Source: Alkaliflexus imshenetskii DSM 15055
GTDB lineage: Bacteria; Bacteroidota; Bacteroidia; Bacteroidales; Marinilabiliaceae
DNA length: 64,000 nucleotides
Direction of reading: 5' to 3'
Assembly: GCF_000517065.1 (NCBI RefSeq)
Contig: NZ_KI912105.1
Coordinates: forward strand, 1,472,405 to 1,536,404
Positions 20,527-29,646 of the stretch are shown here, piece by piece (the stretch's first letter is position 1; the number at the start of each line of letters is the position of its first letter). Below the pieces are notes generated by a model. The model saw only the letters and a list, made by a program, of their open reading frames with translations, did not search any database and was not told the origin of the DNA. A program made the translations under genes and the position numbers.

Positions 20527-21763
20527 TAATATCATATTCTTTAATCTTTCGATAAAGTGTTCGTTCAGAGATGCCGAGTTCGCGTGCGGCGTTTTTTCGT
20601 TTCCCGCCGTGCCGCTCCAAAGCTTTCTCAATTAGCTCAATCTCCTTCTCCTCCAACGACAGTGACTCCTCTACAAATTCTTCGGTATCTTCGATGGCAT
20701 GTTCGTCGTGCCTTGCAGAATAGCCTACGTTTGCGGGTGATGCCGATGGTTTTATGATTTCACTCTCGTTGTCATATAAATTTTGAATAATCTGAGCGTG
20801 CTCACCCTTAAGGTTAATGTCACCTCCGTGCTGCAGCATCTCCAGAACAAGCTTTTTCAGGTCGTTCATATCGCGCTTCATATCAAAAAGCACTTTATAG
20901 AGAATTTCCCTTTCACTTGAAAAACTGCTACTTTCACCCGACCCTGAGCCACTGATTATAGCAGGCAGGTTTTCACCCGCATGCGAAGGCAGATATTGTC
21001 TTAACTGCTCAGCATCAAGAGAACGGCTTTGGGCTATCACAGAGATTTGCTCAGTAATGTTCTTGAGTTGGCGTATGTTTCCCGGCCATCGATACTTTTC
21101 CAATAGTGCCTTGGCATCGCTCTCCAGCTTAATGGGTGGCATACGATATCGGTCGGCAAAATCGTTGGCAAATTTACGAAACAGCAGGTAAATATCTTCA
21201 ACACGCTCACGCAACGGCGGGATAATTATGGGAATACTATTTAAACGATAGTATAAATCTTCCCTGAACCTTCCATCGGCAATAGCTTTTTCAAGATTCA
21301 CATTGGTTGCAGCTACTACCCTTACATTGGTTTTAATGATTTTAGATGACCCCACCCGAATAAATTCACCAGTTTCGAGCACACGCAACAACCGTACCTG
21401 TGTTGCCAGAGGCAATTCACCTATCTCATCTAAAAATATGGTTCCACCATTGGCTTCCTCAAAGTATCCTTTACGGTCGGCAAGAGCTCCGGTAAAAGAC
21501 CCTTTTTCATGACCAAACAGTTCGGAATCGATGGTGCCTTCAGGAATTGCACCGCAATTCACGGCTATATAAGAGCCATGTTTACGCGAACTATGTTGAT
21601 GGATGATTTGTGGAAACACCTCTTTTCCGGTACCGCTCTCCCCTGTAATAAGGACCGACAAATCGGTTGGTGCCACCTGAACCGCCACATCGATGGCGCG
21701 GTTGAGGACAAAAGAGTTCCCAATAATCCCAAATCGCTGTTTTATCTGTTGAACATCCTTCAT
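20519..21763 (-). CDS. Sigma-54-dependent activator (AAA+ and Fis-type HTH, no receiver)
   Basis: Enhancer-binding activator of RpoN RNA polymerase, 414 residues. The AAA+ domain begins almost at the N-terminus. Walker A is GESGTGKE (41-48), the sigma-54 contact loop reads GSFTGA (88-93) rather than GAFTGA, and Walker B is GGTIFLDEIGEL. The Fis-like helix-turn-helix is at about 375-414 (RKNAARELGISERTLYRKIK). No receiver or sensory domain precedes the AAA+ core, so activity is not controlled by direct phosphorylation. ATG 21763 is preferred to 21790, because a -7 box lies at 21795-21802. Its stop overlaps lptE. Confidence 0.92.
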   Translation of the reverse strand: MKDVQQIKQRFGIIGNSFVLNRAIDVAVQVAPTDLSVLITGESGTGKEVFPQIIHQHSSRKHGSYIAVNCGAIPEGTIDSELFGHEKGSFTGALADRKGYFEEANGGTIFLDEIGELPLATQVRLLRVLETGEFIRVGSSKIIKTNVRVVAATNVNLEKAIADGRFREDLYYRLNSIPIIIPPLRERVEDIYLLFRKFANDFADRYRMPPIKLESDAKALLEKYRWPGNIRQLKNITEQISVIAQSRSLDAEQLRQYLPSHAGENLPAIISGSGSGESSSFSSEREILYKVLFDMKRDMNDLKKLVLEMLQHGGDINLKGEHAQIIQNLYDNESEIIKPSASPANVGYSARHDEHAIEDTEEFVEESLSLEEKEIELIEKALERHGGKRKNAARELGISERTLYRKIKEYDING

Positions 21764-21794
21764 TTTCTTCTGCAAAAATTTCAGGTTCAACTGA

Positions 21795-21802
21795 CAAAAT
21801 TA
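21795..21802 (-). promoter_or_regulatory. -7 box for the sigma-54 activator operon (TAATTTTG, minus strand)
   Basis: The plus strand reads CAAAATTA. A CTG (plus strand CAG 21823-21825) lies 20 nt upstream, where TTG is expected. The predicted transcript start is near 21789. Confidence 0.45.
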
Positions 21803-21884
21803 CAATTTTGCATTGAATAAGCCAGTTGTTCACACCATATATTTTCATACAGATATCACTGGCTACAGCACATGTCGGTACTGA

Positions 21885-22070
21885 CTAAACCAAAGCTCTG
21901 TTTTTATAAAATCCTTTAATTATAAAGACCATTCCCAATCCGATTGAAAAGCCTTTAATGAAGAATATTGCATTGTTCTGTAAATTTAGGCCCCATAAAA
22001 TAAGCGCCAAAGCAATCAGGCCTAAGCCTGCTTTTGTAAACCAATTTAACTTTATCATACCATCATACAT
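21885..22070 (-). CDS. Small two-helix membrane protein, function unknown
   Basis: 61 residues from ATG 22070, or 57 from ATG 22058 (MIKLNWFTKAG...). Two hydrophobic helices (about 14-29 and 33-52) are separated by LQNNA, and the tail is basic (KGFYKNRALV). No domain is recognised. The clean membrane pattern supports a real gene, but it is short and isolated. Confidence 0.5.
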   Translation of the reverse strand: MYDGMIKLNWFTKAGLGLIALALILWGLNLQNNAIFFIKGFSIGLGMVFIIKGFYKNRALV

Positions 22071-22449
22071 AAATCAAACTGTTATACTTGAAATTAGATT
22101 TAAATCTATACTTTTTACATCACATTACACACTTAAATTCATCTCTTTTATAAACAAAATTCATTGGTTCTGCATTTGCAAAAATTGATACGGTGTGGTT
22201 ACAATGTGAGCTTTTGGATGCATTATTGACTAAAGCATAAAACCTTAGACAACAATGACACGATGTTACTGTTTGGGATTGTGATTAGGCATCCTCAAAA
22301 AACTTGCTAATTAATCACGCTATCTTGCATTTAAATATTCATAAAAAGACGTTAAACAGAATCTGTAAGATTCCTTTAGATTTGCGACAAATGACGGAAG
22401 CAAAATATAATTATCTTATCTTTATATCAAACCTATTACAACATCAGTT
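22071..22449. other. 379-bp intergenic region upstream of kdsB
   Basis: Divergent region between the small membrane protein and kdsB. Apart from the TAGATTTG box at 22377-22384, nothing recognisable was found. Confidence 0.45.
22377..22384 (+). promoter_or_regulatory. -7 box for kdsB (TAGATTTG)
   Basis: Exact TAnnTTTG match 65 bp before the kdsB ATG; no TTG at the expected -33 distance. Confidence 0.38.
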
Positions 22450-23211
22450 ATGATTCAAGAATCAACCGTTGGGATAATTCCAGCCAGATACGCATCAACG
22501 CGCTTCCCCGGAAAGCCGCTTGTAGATATTGGCGGTAAATCGATGATACAGAGAGTTTATGAACAGGCATCAATCGCACTTAAATGGGTCTATGTGGCCA
22601 CCGATGACGAGCGCATTTTTAAGGCCGTTGTTCAGTTTGGAGGAAAAGCGGTGATGACCTCGCCCGACCACCAAAGCGGAACCGATCGCTGTACTGAGGC
22701 ACTTGACCAAATTGAGAAGTTGGAAAACCGCACCTTTGATGTGGTGATTAATGTGCAGGGAGATGAACCGTTTATAGAGCCAGAACTCCTCACCACCCTA
22801 GCAGGCTGTTTTCATAGTTCGGTTACCGAAATAGCCACACTTGTGAAGCCGCTTCGCAATAAGGCAGACCTTTTTGACTCCAACAAACCTAAAGTAATTT
22901 TCAACCCCAATTACGAGGCCATCTATTTTTCAAGATCCCCGATTCCTTACCTTCGTCAGTTTCCGAAAGAAGAGTGGGCCGATAACCACAACTATTATCT
23001 GCACATTGGATTATATGGCTATCGCAGCGATATTCTGAGGGAAATCACTAATCTAAAACCGTCAACGCTTGAAATTGCAGAGTCATTGGAACAGCTTCGA
23101 TGGCTCGAAAACGGATATAACATCAGTGTCAGGTCAGTTGATCACGATTCCATTGGCATCGACACTCCGGAAGACCTGGAACGCGTGATTCATAGTGGAT
23201 TGCCGCAGTAA
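22450..23211 (+). CDS. kdsB: 3-deoxy-manno-octulosonate cytidylyltransferase
   Basis: Activates Kdo with CTP to CMP-Kdo for the LPS inner core, in the cytosol. 253 residues, full length. The nucleotide-binding motif IPARYASTRFPGKPL is at the N-terminus. The VINVQGDEPFI segment supplies the metal-binding Asp, and the C-terminal IDTPEDLERV is typical. It is followed 18 bp later by the branching enzyme, so the two may share a transcript although their pathways differ. Confidence 0.97.
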   Translation: MIQESTVGIIPARYASTRFPGKPLVDIGGKSMIQRVYEQASIALKWVYVATDDERIFKAVVQFGGKAVMTSPDHQSGTDRCTEALDQIEKLENRTFDVVINVQGDEPFIEPELLTTLAGCFHSSVTEIATLVKPLRNKADLFDSNKPKVIFNPNYEAIYFSRSPIPYLRQFPKEEWADNHNYYLHIGLYGYRSDILREITNLKPSTLEIAESLEQLRWLENGYNISVRSVDHDSIGIDTPEDLERVIHSGLPQ

Positions 23212-23229
23212 ACTTAAACATCCTGACCT

Positions 23230-25239
23230 ATGAGACTTATCGATTACGACTCATGGCTTGCGCCGTTTGCGCTTCAACTGGAAAAGCGACGTGCCAATTT
23301 TGAAGCGAAAACAGATGATATTGAAAACCGCTGGGGGTCACTTCTCAAATTTGCATCTACCCACAAGTTTTTTGGGCTCCACCGCCAGATCAACGGCTGG
23401 ATTTTTCGTGAATGGGCTCCAAATGCCACAGAGGTGTATCTCGTTGGAGCTTTTTCAGACTGGAAGCCTCTGGCGAAATATCGTTTGCAGCGTCAAGAAA
23501 AGGGTGTTTGGCAAATCGAAATATCGGAAGCAGAACTAAAACATGGCGACCATTACAAGCTTTGGGTTGTATGGCCCGGTGGTGCCGGTATGCGTATTCC
23601 TTCGCACTCAACGCGCACCATACAAGATCCAAAAACATTTCTTTTTAGTGCACAGGTTTGGGATAATGAACCCTTTATATGGACTGACCAAAACTTTAAA
23701 GTGGCTGACGGGCCACCGGTTATTTATGAGGCACATACCGGCATGGCCCAGGAAGAGGAGAAGGTAGGTACCTATCGTGAATTTACGGATAAAATACTTC
23801 CGCGCATTGCCGAAGCCGGCTACAACATGATTCAGATGATGGCCATTCAGGAGCATCCCTACTATGGAAGCTTTGGTTACCACGTATCAAATTTCTTTTC
23901 AGCCTCAAGTCGTTTCGGCACTCCGGAAGACCTAAAAACGCTGGTCAATACAGCTCATAATATGGGAATCAGCGTTATTATGGACATTGTGCACTCCCAC
24001 TCCGTGAAAAATGAAGAGGAAGGGCTTAGCCGTTTCGATGGCAGTTACAATCTCTATTTTCATGATGGTGACAGGGGTAGTCATCCGGCATGGGATTCAA
24101 GATGTTTTGACTATGGCAAGGAAGAGGTGCAAAGATTTCTATTGTCGAACTGCCGTTATTGGCTGGAAGAGTATCACTTTGACGGATTCCGTTTTGATGG
24201 TGTAACAAGTATGCTATACCATCACCACGGGCTCGAAAAAGCTTTCACTTCCTATCACGATTACTTTGATGGCCAACTGGATGATGATGCGGTTCTATAT
24301 CTTACGCTGGCCAATAAGCTTATTCATGAAATTCACCCCCGTGCTGTTTCAATAGCTGAGGAGATGAGCGGACTCCCTGGCATTACTGCCAAACCCGAAG
24401 AAGACGGACTTGGATTTGACTACCGATTATCGATGGGAGTACCCGATTTTTGGATAAAAACAATCAAGGAAAAATCGGACGAAACCTGGAATGTAGGACA
24501 AATATTTCATGAACTAACACAGCATCGACCTGAGGAGAGAGTGATATCTTATGCCGAATCGCACGACCAGGCATTGGTGGGTGATAAAACCATCCTATTC
24601 AGACTGGCAGACCGGGAGATGTATGATTTCATGTCGAAGGATCGCCCAAATCTTATCATCGACCGTGCCTTAGCACTGCATAAAATAATACGCCTTATTA
24701 CCTTAAGCACGGCCTATGGTGGTTATCTCAATTTCATGGGTAATGAATTTGGTCATCCGGAGTGGATAGATTTTCCGAGACAAGGCAACAATTGGTCGTA
24801 TAAATACGCCCGGAGACAATGGAGCCTCTTTGACAATGAACTGTTGAAGTTCAGGTGGCTTGGACTTTTCGACAGGGAGATGATATCCATGGAGAAAGAA
24901 TACCAATTACTATCAACGCCGGAAATATATCTTAAGCTGGCCAATGAGGTAGATCAGGTTCTTGCTTTTGAACGGGCCAACCTTCTATTTGTTTTTAACT
25001 TTAATCCGGACAAATCGTTTACCGATTACGGCATTCCGGTGCACCCCGGAAAATTCAGAACAATTCTCTCAACAGACAGTCCTGATTTTGGTGGTTTTAA
25101 CCGGGTAGATGAATCGGTTATCCATTACTCTCAAGCCATTCCGCATAGCCGGGACACTCATCAGATAAAGCTTTACGTTCCGGCACGCACGGCAATTGTA
25201 CTTAAGCGTCAGGCCATCAAAAGCGTTTTTGAGGCATAA
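23230..25239 (+). CDS. glgB: 1,4-alpha-glucan branching enzyme, eukaryote-like (GH13_8 type)
   Basis: Introduces alpha-1,6 branches into glycogen, 669 residues. An N-terminal CBM48 (about 50-140; REWAPNATEVYLVGAFSDW) precedes the GH13 barrel. The four conserved regions are DIVHSHS, GFRFDGVTSM (nucleophile Asp), AEEMSG (acid/base Glu) and ESHDQALVGD. The stretches FHDGDRGSHPAWDSR and GVTSMLYHHHG resemble eukaryotic branching enzymes rather than the E. coli GlgB type, hence GH13_8. It lies convergent with the synthase/phosphorylase fusion across a shared terminator. Confidence 0.93.
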   Translation: MRLIDYDSWLAPFALQLEKRRANFEAKTDDIENRWGSLLKFASTHKFFGLHRQINGWIFREWAPNATEVYLVGAFSDWKPLAKYRLQRQEKGVWQIEISEAELKHGDHYKLWVVWPGGAGMRIPSHSTRTIQDPKTFLFSAQVWDNEPFIWTDQNFKVADGPPVIYEAHTGMAQEEEKVGTYREFTDKILPRIAEAGYNMIQMMAIQEHPYYGSFGYHVSNFFSASSRFGTPEDLKTLVNTAHNMGISVIMDIVHSHSVKNEEEGLSRFDGSYNLYFHDGDRGSHPAWDSRCFDYGKEEVQRFLLSNCRYWLEEYHFDGFRFDGVTSMLYHHHGLEKAFTSYHDYFDGQLDDDAVLYLTLANKLIHEIHPRAVSIAEEMSGLPGITAKPEEDGLGFDYRLSMGVPDFWIKTIKEKSDETWNVGQIFHELTQHRPEERVISYAESHDQALVGDKTILFRLADREMYDFMSKDRPNLIIDRALALHKIIRLITLSTAYGGYLNFMGNEFGHPEWIDFPRQGNNWSYKYARRQWSLFDNELLKFRWLGLFDREMISMEKEYQLLSTPEIYLKLANEVDQVLAFERANLLFVFNFNPDKSFTDYGIPVHPGKFRTILSTDSPDFGGFNRVDESVIHYSQAIPHSRDTHQIKLYVPARTAIVLKRQAIKSVFEA

Positions 25240-25243
25240 AAAA

Positions 25244-25288
25244 AACTGCAAAGTGCCGGGAAGATAAAAAACCTTGCACTTTGCAGTT
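25244..25288 (+). terminator. Bidirectional terminator between branching enzyme and GT3-GT35 gene
   Basis: A perfect 13-bp stem, AACTGCAAAGTGC (25244-25256) with GCACTTTGCAGTT (25276-25288), and a 19-nt loop. An A-tract precedes it, which gives a T-tract on the minus strand. Confidence 0.82.
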
Positions 25289-25315
25289 ATACACAACAAT
25301 GTTCTAACTCTTACA

Positions 25316-28300
25316 TTAAATCCACCTTACAAGACCAAAGTCCTGTTTGTGAGGCAACAAATCATTTTTGGGATACATGCGTACGCCAAACTTGAACACC
25401 CCTGGCAAATTCAATTTATAATCAAGCTCATAACTAACAACAGAGCCTTCTTTTTTAACCTCCCGGAACGGTTCAATGTGGATGATTTTCGGGAACTCAT
25501 CGTCGGTAGGTTCAGCAATTACTATCTCCAGCCCGATGTCAACACCAGCCAGACGTCGCAAATCCAACGTCACATTAAGTTTATAAAAATCGCCGATACC
25601 AAGTTCCTGTTTCCCTATATCCGGCATCACGCACGAAAGAACCTCTACATAGTCCCAGCCGGAATAAACCCTGCGTTTCCATGATGCAATTTCGCGAGCT
25701 ATCCGGTAATCATTGGTGTTGAGTTGTTTCACGCGCTCAAACATGGGCTCATAAAATCGGGTTCCATAGTCATTTATCATTCTTCGCGTTGTGAACTCAG
25801 GGGCAATGCGAGCGACTGAATTTTTGATGTATTTAACCCAGCCTACAGGGATACCTTTTTCATTTTTACTAAAGAACCTTGGTATAATCTCATTCTCGAA
25901 AATACTGTAAATGGTAGTTGCATCAAGGTCGTCTTGAAATGCAGAGTTGTCAAAAGTCTGTCGATCGGTCAATGCCCATCCAGCCTCTTCCTTGTAGCCT
26001 TCATACCACCAGCCATCGAGCACACTGAAGTTAAGCACACCGTTCATTTCGGCCTTTTCTCCGCTTGTACCAGAGGCTTCCAATGGTCTCGTTGGAGTGT
26101 TAAGCCACACATCTACACCACTTATCAGACGTTTGGCCAAATCCATATCATAGTTTTCCAGGAAGATAATTTTTCCGGTAAATTCAGGTCTTCGAGATAT
26201 CTCAACGATATGCTTTATCAACCCTTGTCCGGCACCATCAGCCGGGTGAGCCTTTCCTGCGAAAATGAACTGTACGGGACGTTCCGGATTGTTCACAATT
26301 CGGGCGAGTCTGTCCAAATCATTAAACAAAAGGTGCGCCCGCTTGTAGGTAGCAAATCGTCTGGCAAAACCAATGGTCAGCGCATCTTCACGAATGGTGT
26401 CAAGCACATCCACAATATGCGACGGGTCTTCGTGCCGCTCTACCATCCCTGTGCCCATTCGCCAGCGAATGTATTCGATAAGTTTTTTCCTAAGAGCTTT
26501 TCGTGCTTCCCAAATTCGTTCATCGGGCACATCGTAAATTTTCTCCCATTTGGATTTATCAGATACATCCTCCAAAAATCCATCTCCAAACTCTGTCTCA
26601 TACAACTTCCTGAACTCCTTGGCTGTCCATGTTCCGTAGTGCACTCCATTGGTAACATAACCTATGTGCAATTCTTCGGGGAAAAAGCCCCTCCAAAGGC
26701 TACAGAACATTTTCTTAGTAACTTCACCATGTAGCCAGCTCACCCCATTCACTTCCTGAGATGTTTTTGCAGCGAGTACGCTCATTGAAAATTTCTCATC
26801 ATTTTCCTCGCGTCCGAGCATCATGAAATCTTCCCAGGTAATGTTAAGCTTTTCGGGTATATGACGCATATAAACCCGAAACATATCCTCGTCAAACTTA
26901 TCATGACCCGCAGGTACCGGGGTGTGGGTTGTAAATAAAGATGAAGCGCGCACCAGCTCCATAGCTTCGTTGAATGAAAACTTCTGTTCCACCAAATCAA
27001 CCAGACGCTCAACGTTGATTAAGGCAGCGTGACCCTCATTGCAGTGATACAGATCGATTTTAGCTCCAAGACTTTCCAACAACCTGATACCGCCAAACCC
27101 AAGAAGAATCTCCTGCTTCAAGCGGTTCTCCCAGTTGCCACCATAAAGCATGTGAGTTATTTCGCGATCGTGATATCCATTAAGAGGCACATCGGTATCC
27201 ATCAGGTATAGTGAGATACGTCCAACCTGAGCCTTCCATACTGCAGCAGTAACCTCCCTGCCTGGAAAATCAATTTTAACCATGAGGTGGGCACCGTGCT
27301 TATCACGTACTTCCTCCAGCGGTAAATTGGAGAACTCCTGCATATCGTATTTGGCAGTCTGTTCACCATTCATTGTTAGCGCCTGCCTAAAATAGCCATA
27401 TCGGTACAACAAGCCTATTGCAGTGATATTTACACCTTTATCGCTGGCTTCTTTCAGGTAATCGCCTGCCAAAACGCCCAATCCGCCACTGTAAATTTTC
27501 AGCACATCATTGAGACCATATTCCATGCTAAAGTAGGCAATTGATGGCCCCTCGATCATTGGACGGCTCATATACGTTTTAAACGCATTGTACACAGCAT
27601 CATACCTCGAAACAAAATCACCATCACCGGCTAAAAAAGTTAATCGGTCAAATGACACTTTTTCAAGCAGTTGCACAGGATTCTTTCGAACATCCTCCCA
27701 TATATCTTCATCAATAGACTCGAAGAGTTCAGATGCCTGATAGTTCCATGTCCACCATAAATTGCGGGTTAACTCATGCAGTCCCATTAGCCGTTCTGGC
27801 AGTTTGGATTTTACGATGAGCTTTTTCCATGAAGGAGCGGCAGCCTTTTCGGGCATAATGCGCACCCTCGTCTCCTTTTGCACGAGGCTAAATTGCTCGC
27901 GACGACCATTAACCTCTTTCAAAGCAATATCATAAGCTTTATAATAATTCTTAATAAGATTGTCCCATTGCAGGGTGGATGCCAAGCTAAACGACTTCTC
28001 CTTCACCCGCTTCTGTTGACCTGCATCGGCACGTGAATAGTCGCCAATGATGCGTGCAATCTCTTTTACGGCATGGGCATAGTTGCCATCGTTACGTTCG
28101 ATCACCTCAACGCCATCAAAAACAGAAGCAGAAAACTGTCGTGCCCATATACCAAAGCCGGCTAGGGATGTGGTTATGGTTGGTATGCCAAATGCCACAC
28201 TTTCGAGTGGAGTATATCCCCATGGCTCATAGTAGGAAGGGAAAACTGTCAAATCCATTCCAATCAACAAATCGTAATACGGGATATTAAATATGCCGTC

Positions 28301-29542
28301 ATCACCATTAAGGTAGCTTGGTACGAATATCAACTTCACCTTCTCATTGGCAGCATTGTTCAGGTGGATGTCCTGAATTTTATTGATAATCGGGTCATAG
28401 CCCAGATCATTCAGGCCGTGAGTGAGAAATGGGTTTGGTAAGGCGCCGTCGTATTTGGCTCCTTCCAGACGCTCTATCAAATCCTTTCGTGGTCCGTAAG
28501 TGTTGGCCGGAATCAACATAAAGAAAATGACTTCCCGCTTTTGATTAGAGTCTTCATTAAGTATCTTCAGTGCATCGAGCAGCACATCCGCTCCTTTATT
28601 TCGAAACTCGTACCTTCCACTGCTGGCCACCAGCATGCTTGTATCAGGCACTTCATAGCCCAAAACAGCCGATGCCACCTTCAGCAGTTTCTTGCGTCCG
28701 TTATTGCGTTTGGTGTCATAATCGGTATCAACAGGCACAAAGTCGTTCTCAAAACCATTTGGGGTAACCACATCAACGCCCCTTTTCAGAAAATTGGCAC
28801 ACTCGTTGGCGGTGATGTCCGAAACCGTGGTAAAACAATCCACATTGGCAGCCGTCATCTTTTCAAGCGAATGTTTGGCCACTACGCCCAAATCCTGGGC
28901 CTTCAGGTCGCTGTCATACCCCGCCATCTCGTCATAAACCGGGAAACCGTTGCCTGCCAATGAACGGCCTACTGTAGTGGCATGAGTAGTAAAAATAGTG
29001 CCCACCTGTGGCAGTTTGTCTTTAAGATAAAGCGCACCACTGCCAGTCATCCATTCATTAAAATGGGCAACAACCTTATCGGACATGGTGAGGTGAAACT
29101 TATAAAAACTCTCGATGACCACGCCCGCGGCATAGCCAAACAAGGCGGACTCCACGTAGTCCCAATGTCCGGAAATACTGTCCACATTGAACTTCTCCCA
29201 CAGATAGGAGAGTATTTCATTTTTTTGAGATACGTAAGGCGTAAAATCAATCAGAAACACGAGTGGACTGCCATGAACGTTCCAACGTCCAACTTTTACA
29301 CGAATACCTTCGTAAGCCAGCGACGCCTGCCAGTCGGCATACGGTTTATCATCCGGAATAAATTCCGGGTTTTTGTGTGGGCCACGCCACACATCAGGCC
29401 CGATAAATATCAGTTTGTCCTGAAATTGTTGTGTCAGGGTATATGCTTTAGAAGCAAGAACCGTATGAATCCCCCCCATTTTATTACACACTTCCCAGCT
29501 CGCCTCAAACAAGTAGTCAGGCTTCAAATAACTGTCAACCAT
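25316..29542 (-). CDS. Fused glycogen synthase (GT3) and alpha-glucan phosphorylase (GT35)
   Basis: One 1408-residue polypeptide joining two opposing activities of glycogen metabolism. Residues ~5-560 match a GT3 eukaryotic-type glycogen synthase (FEASWEVCNKMGGIHTVLASK at the start; FPSYYEPWGYTPLESVAFG with the catalytic Glu pair). After a short linker comes a DUF3417 segment (LMGLHELTRNLWWTWNYQ). The phosphorylase core follows to ~1290, with the PLP-binding Lys1163 in EASGTSGEKAEMNG, and a beta-rich tail closes the protein. ATG 29542 is used; the longer frame starts with TTG. No frameshift is visible at the junction, so the fusion appears genuine. Confidence 0.92.
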   Translation of the reverse strand: MVDSYLKPDYLFEASWEVCNKMGGIHTVLASKAYTLTQQFQDKLIFIGPDVWRGPHKNPEFIPDDKPYADWQASLAYEGIRVKVGRWNVHGSPLVFLIDFTPYVSQKNEILSYLWEKFNVDSISGHWDYVESALFGYAAGVVIESFYKFHLTMSDKVVAHFNEWMTGSGALYLKDKLPQVGTIFTTHATTVGRSLAGNGFPVYDEMAGYDSDLKAQDLGVVAKHSLEKMTAANVDCFTTVSDITANECANFLKRGVDVVTPNGFENDFVPVDTDYDTKRNNGRKKLLKVASAVLGYEVPDTSMLVASSGRYEFRNKGADVLLDALKILNEDSNQKREVIFFMLIPANTYGPRKDLIERLEGAKYDGALPNPFLTHGLNDLGYDPIINKIQDIHLNNAANEKVKLIFVPSYLNGDDGIFNIPYYDLLIGMDLTVFPSYYEPWGYTPLESVAFGIPTITTSLAGFGIWARQFSASVFDGVEVIERNDGNYAHAVKEIARIIGDYSRADAGQQKRVKEKSFSLASTLQWDNLIKNYYKAYDIALKEVNGRREQFSLVQKETRVRIMPEKAAAPSWKKLIVKSKLPERLMGLHELTRNLWWTWNYQASELFESIDEDIWEDVRKNPVQLLEKVSFDRLTFLAGDGDFVSRYDAVYNAFKTYMSRPMIEGPSIAYFSMEYGLNDVLKIYSGGLGVLAGDYLKEASDKGVNITAIGLLYRYGYFRQALTMNGEQTAKYDMQEFSNLPLEEVRDKHGAHLMVKIDFPGREVTAAVWKAQVGRISLYLMDTDVPLNGYHDREITHMLYGGNWENRLKQEILLGFGGIRLLESLGAKIDLYHCNEGHAALINVERLVDLVEQKFSFNEAMELVRASSLFTTHTPVPAGHDKFDEDMFRVYMRHIPEKLNITWEDFMMLGREENDEKFSMSVLAAKTSQEVNGVSWLHGEVTKKMFCSLWRGFFPEELHIGYVTNGVHYGTWTAKEFRKLYETEFGDGFLEDVSDKSKWEKIYDVPDERIWEARKALRKKLIEYIRWRMGTGMVERHEDPSHIVDVLDTIREDALTIGFARRFATYKRAHLLFNDLDRLARIVNNPERPVQFIFAGKAHPADGAGQGLIKHIVEISRRPEFTGKIIFLENYDMDLAKRLISGVDVWLNTPTRPLEASGTSGEKAEMNGVLNFSVLDGWWYEGYKEEAGWALTDRQTFDNSAFQDDLDATTIYSIFENEIIPRFFSKNEKGIPVGWVKYIKNSVARIAPEFTTRRMINDYGTRFYEPMFERVKQLNTNDYRIAREIASWKRRVYSGWDYVEVLSCVMPDIGKQELGIGDFYKLNVTLDLRRLAGVDIGLEIVIAEPTDDEFPKIIHIEPFREVKKEGSVVSYELDYKLNLPGVFKFGVRMYPKNDLLPHKQDFGLVRWI

Positions 29543-29611
29543 ATTTTCACAAATTATATTCGTCAATAAATAACAATCGGGAAACTTCTTATGTTTCAAT
29601 GTTTATTGTGC

Positions 29612-29640
29612 AAAAAACCAATGAGATTGAATCTCATTGT
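29612..29640 (-). terminator. Terminator after the GH57 gene
   Basis: CAATGAGAT (29619-29627) pairs with ATCTCATTG (29631-29639) around TGA. On the minus strand it is followed by GGTTTTTTG. It lies between the GH57 stop and the start of the GT3-GT35 gene, so the two glycogen units are probably separate transcripts. Confidence 0.72.
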
Positions 29641-29646
29641 GCCCCG

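Noticed and set aside
22071-22449. Possible small RNA gene upstream of kdsB
   Set aside because: No stable hairpin or terminator could be seen.
25934-26734. Plus-strand 266-aa frame antisense to the GT3-GT35 gene
   Set aside because: Inside a conserved coding region on the other strand; composition not protein-like.
28982-29569. Plus-strand 195-aa frame antisense to the synthase part
   Set aside because: Shadow frame over the conserved GT3 domain.
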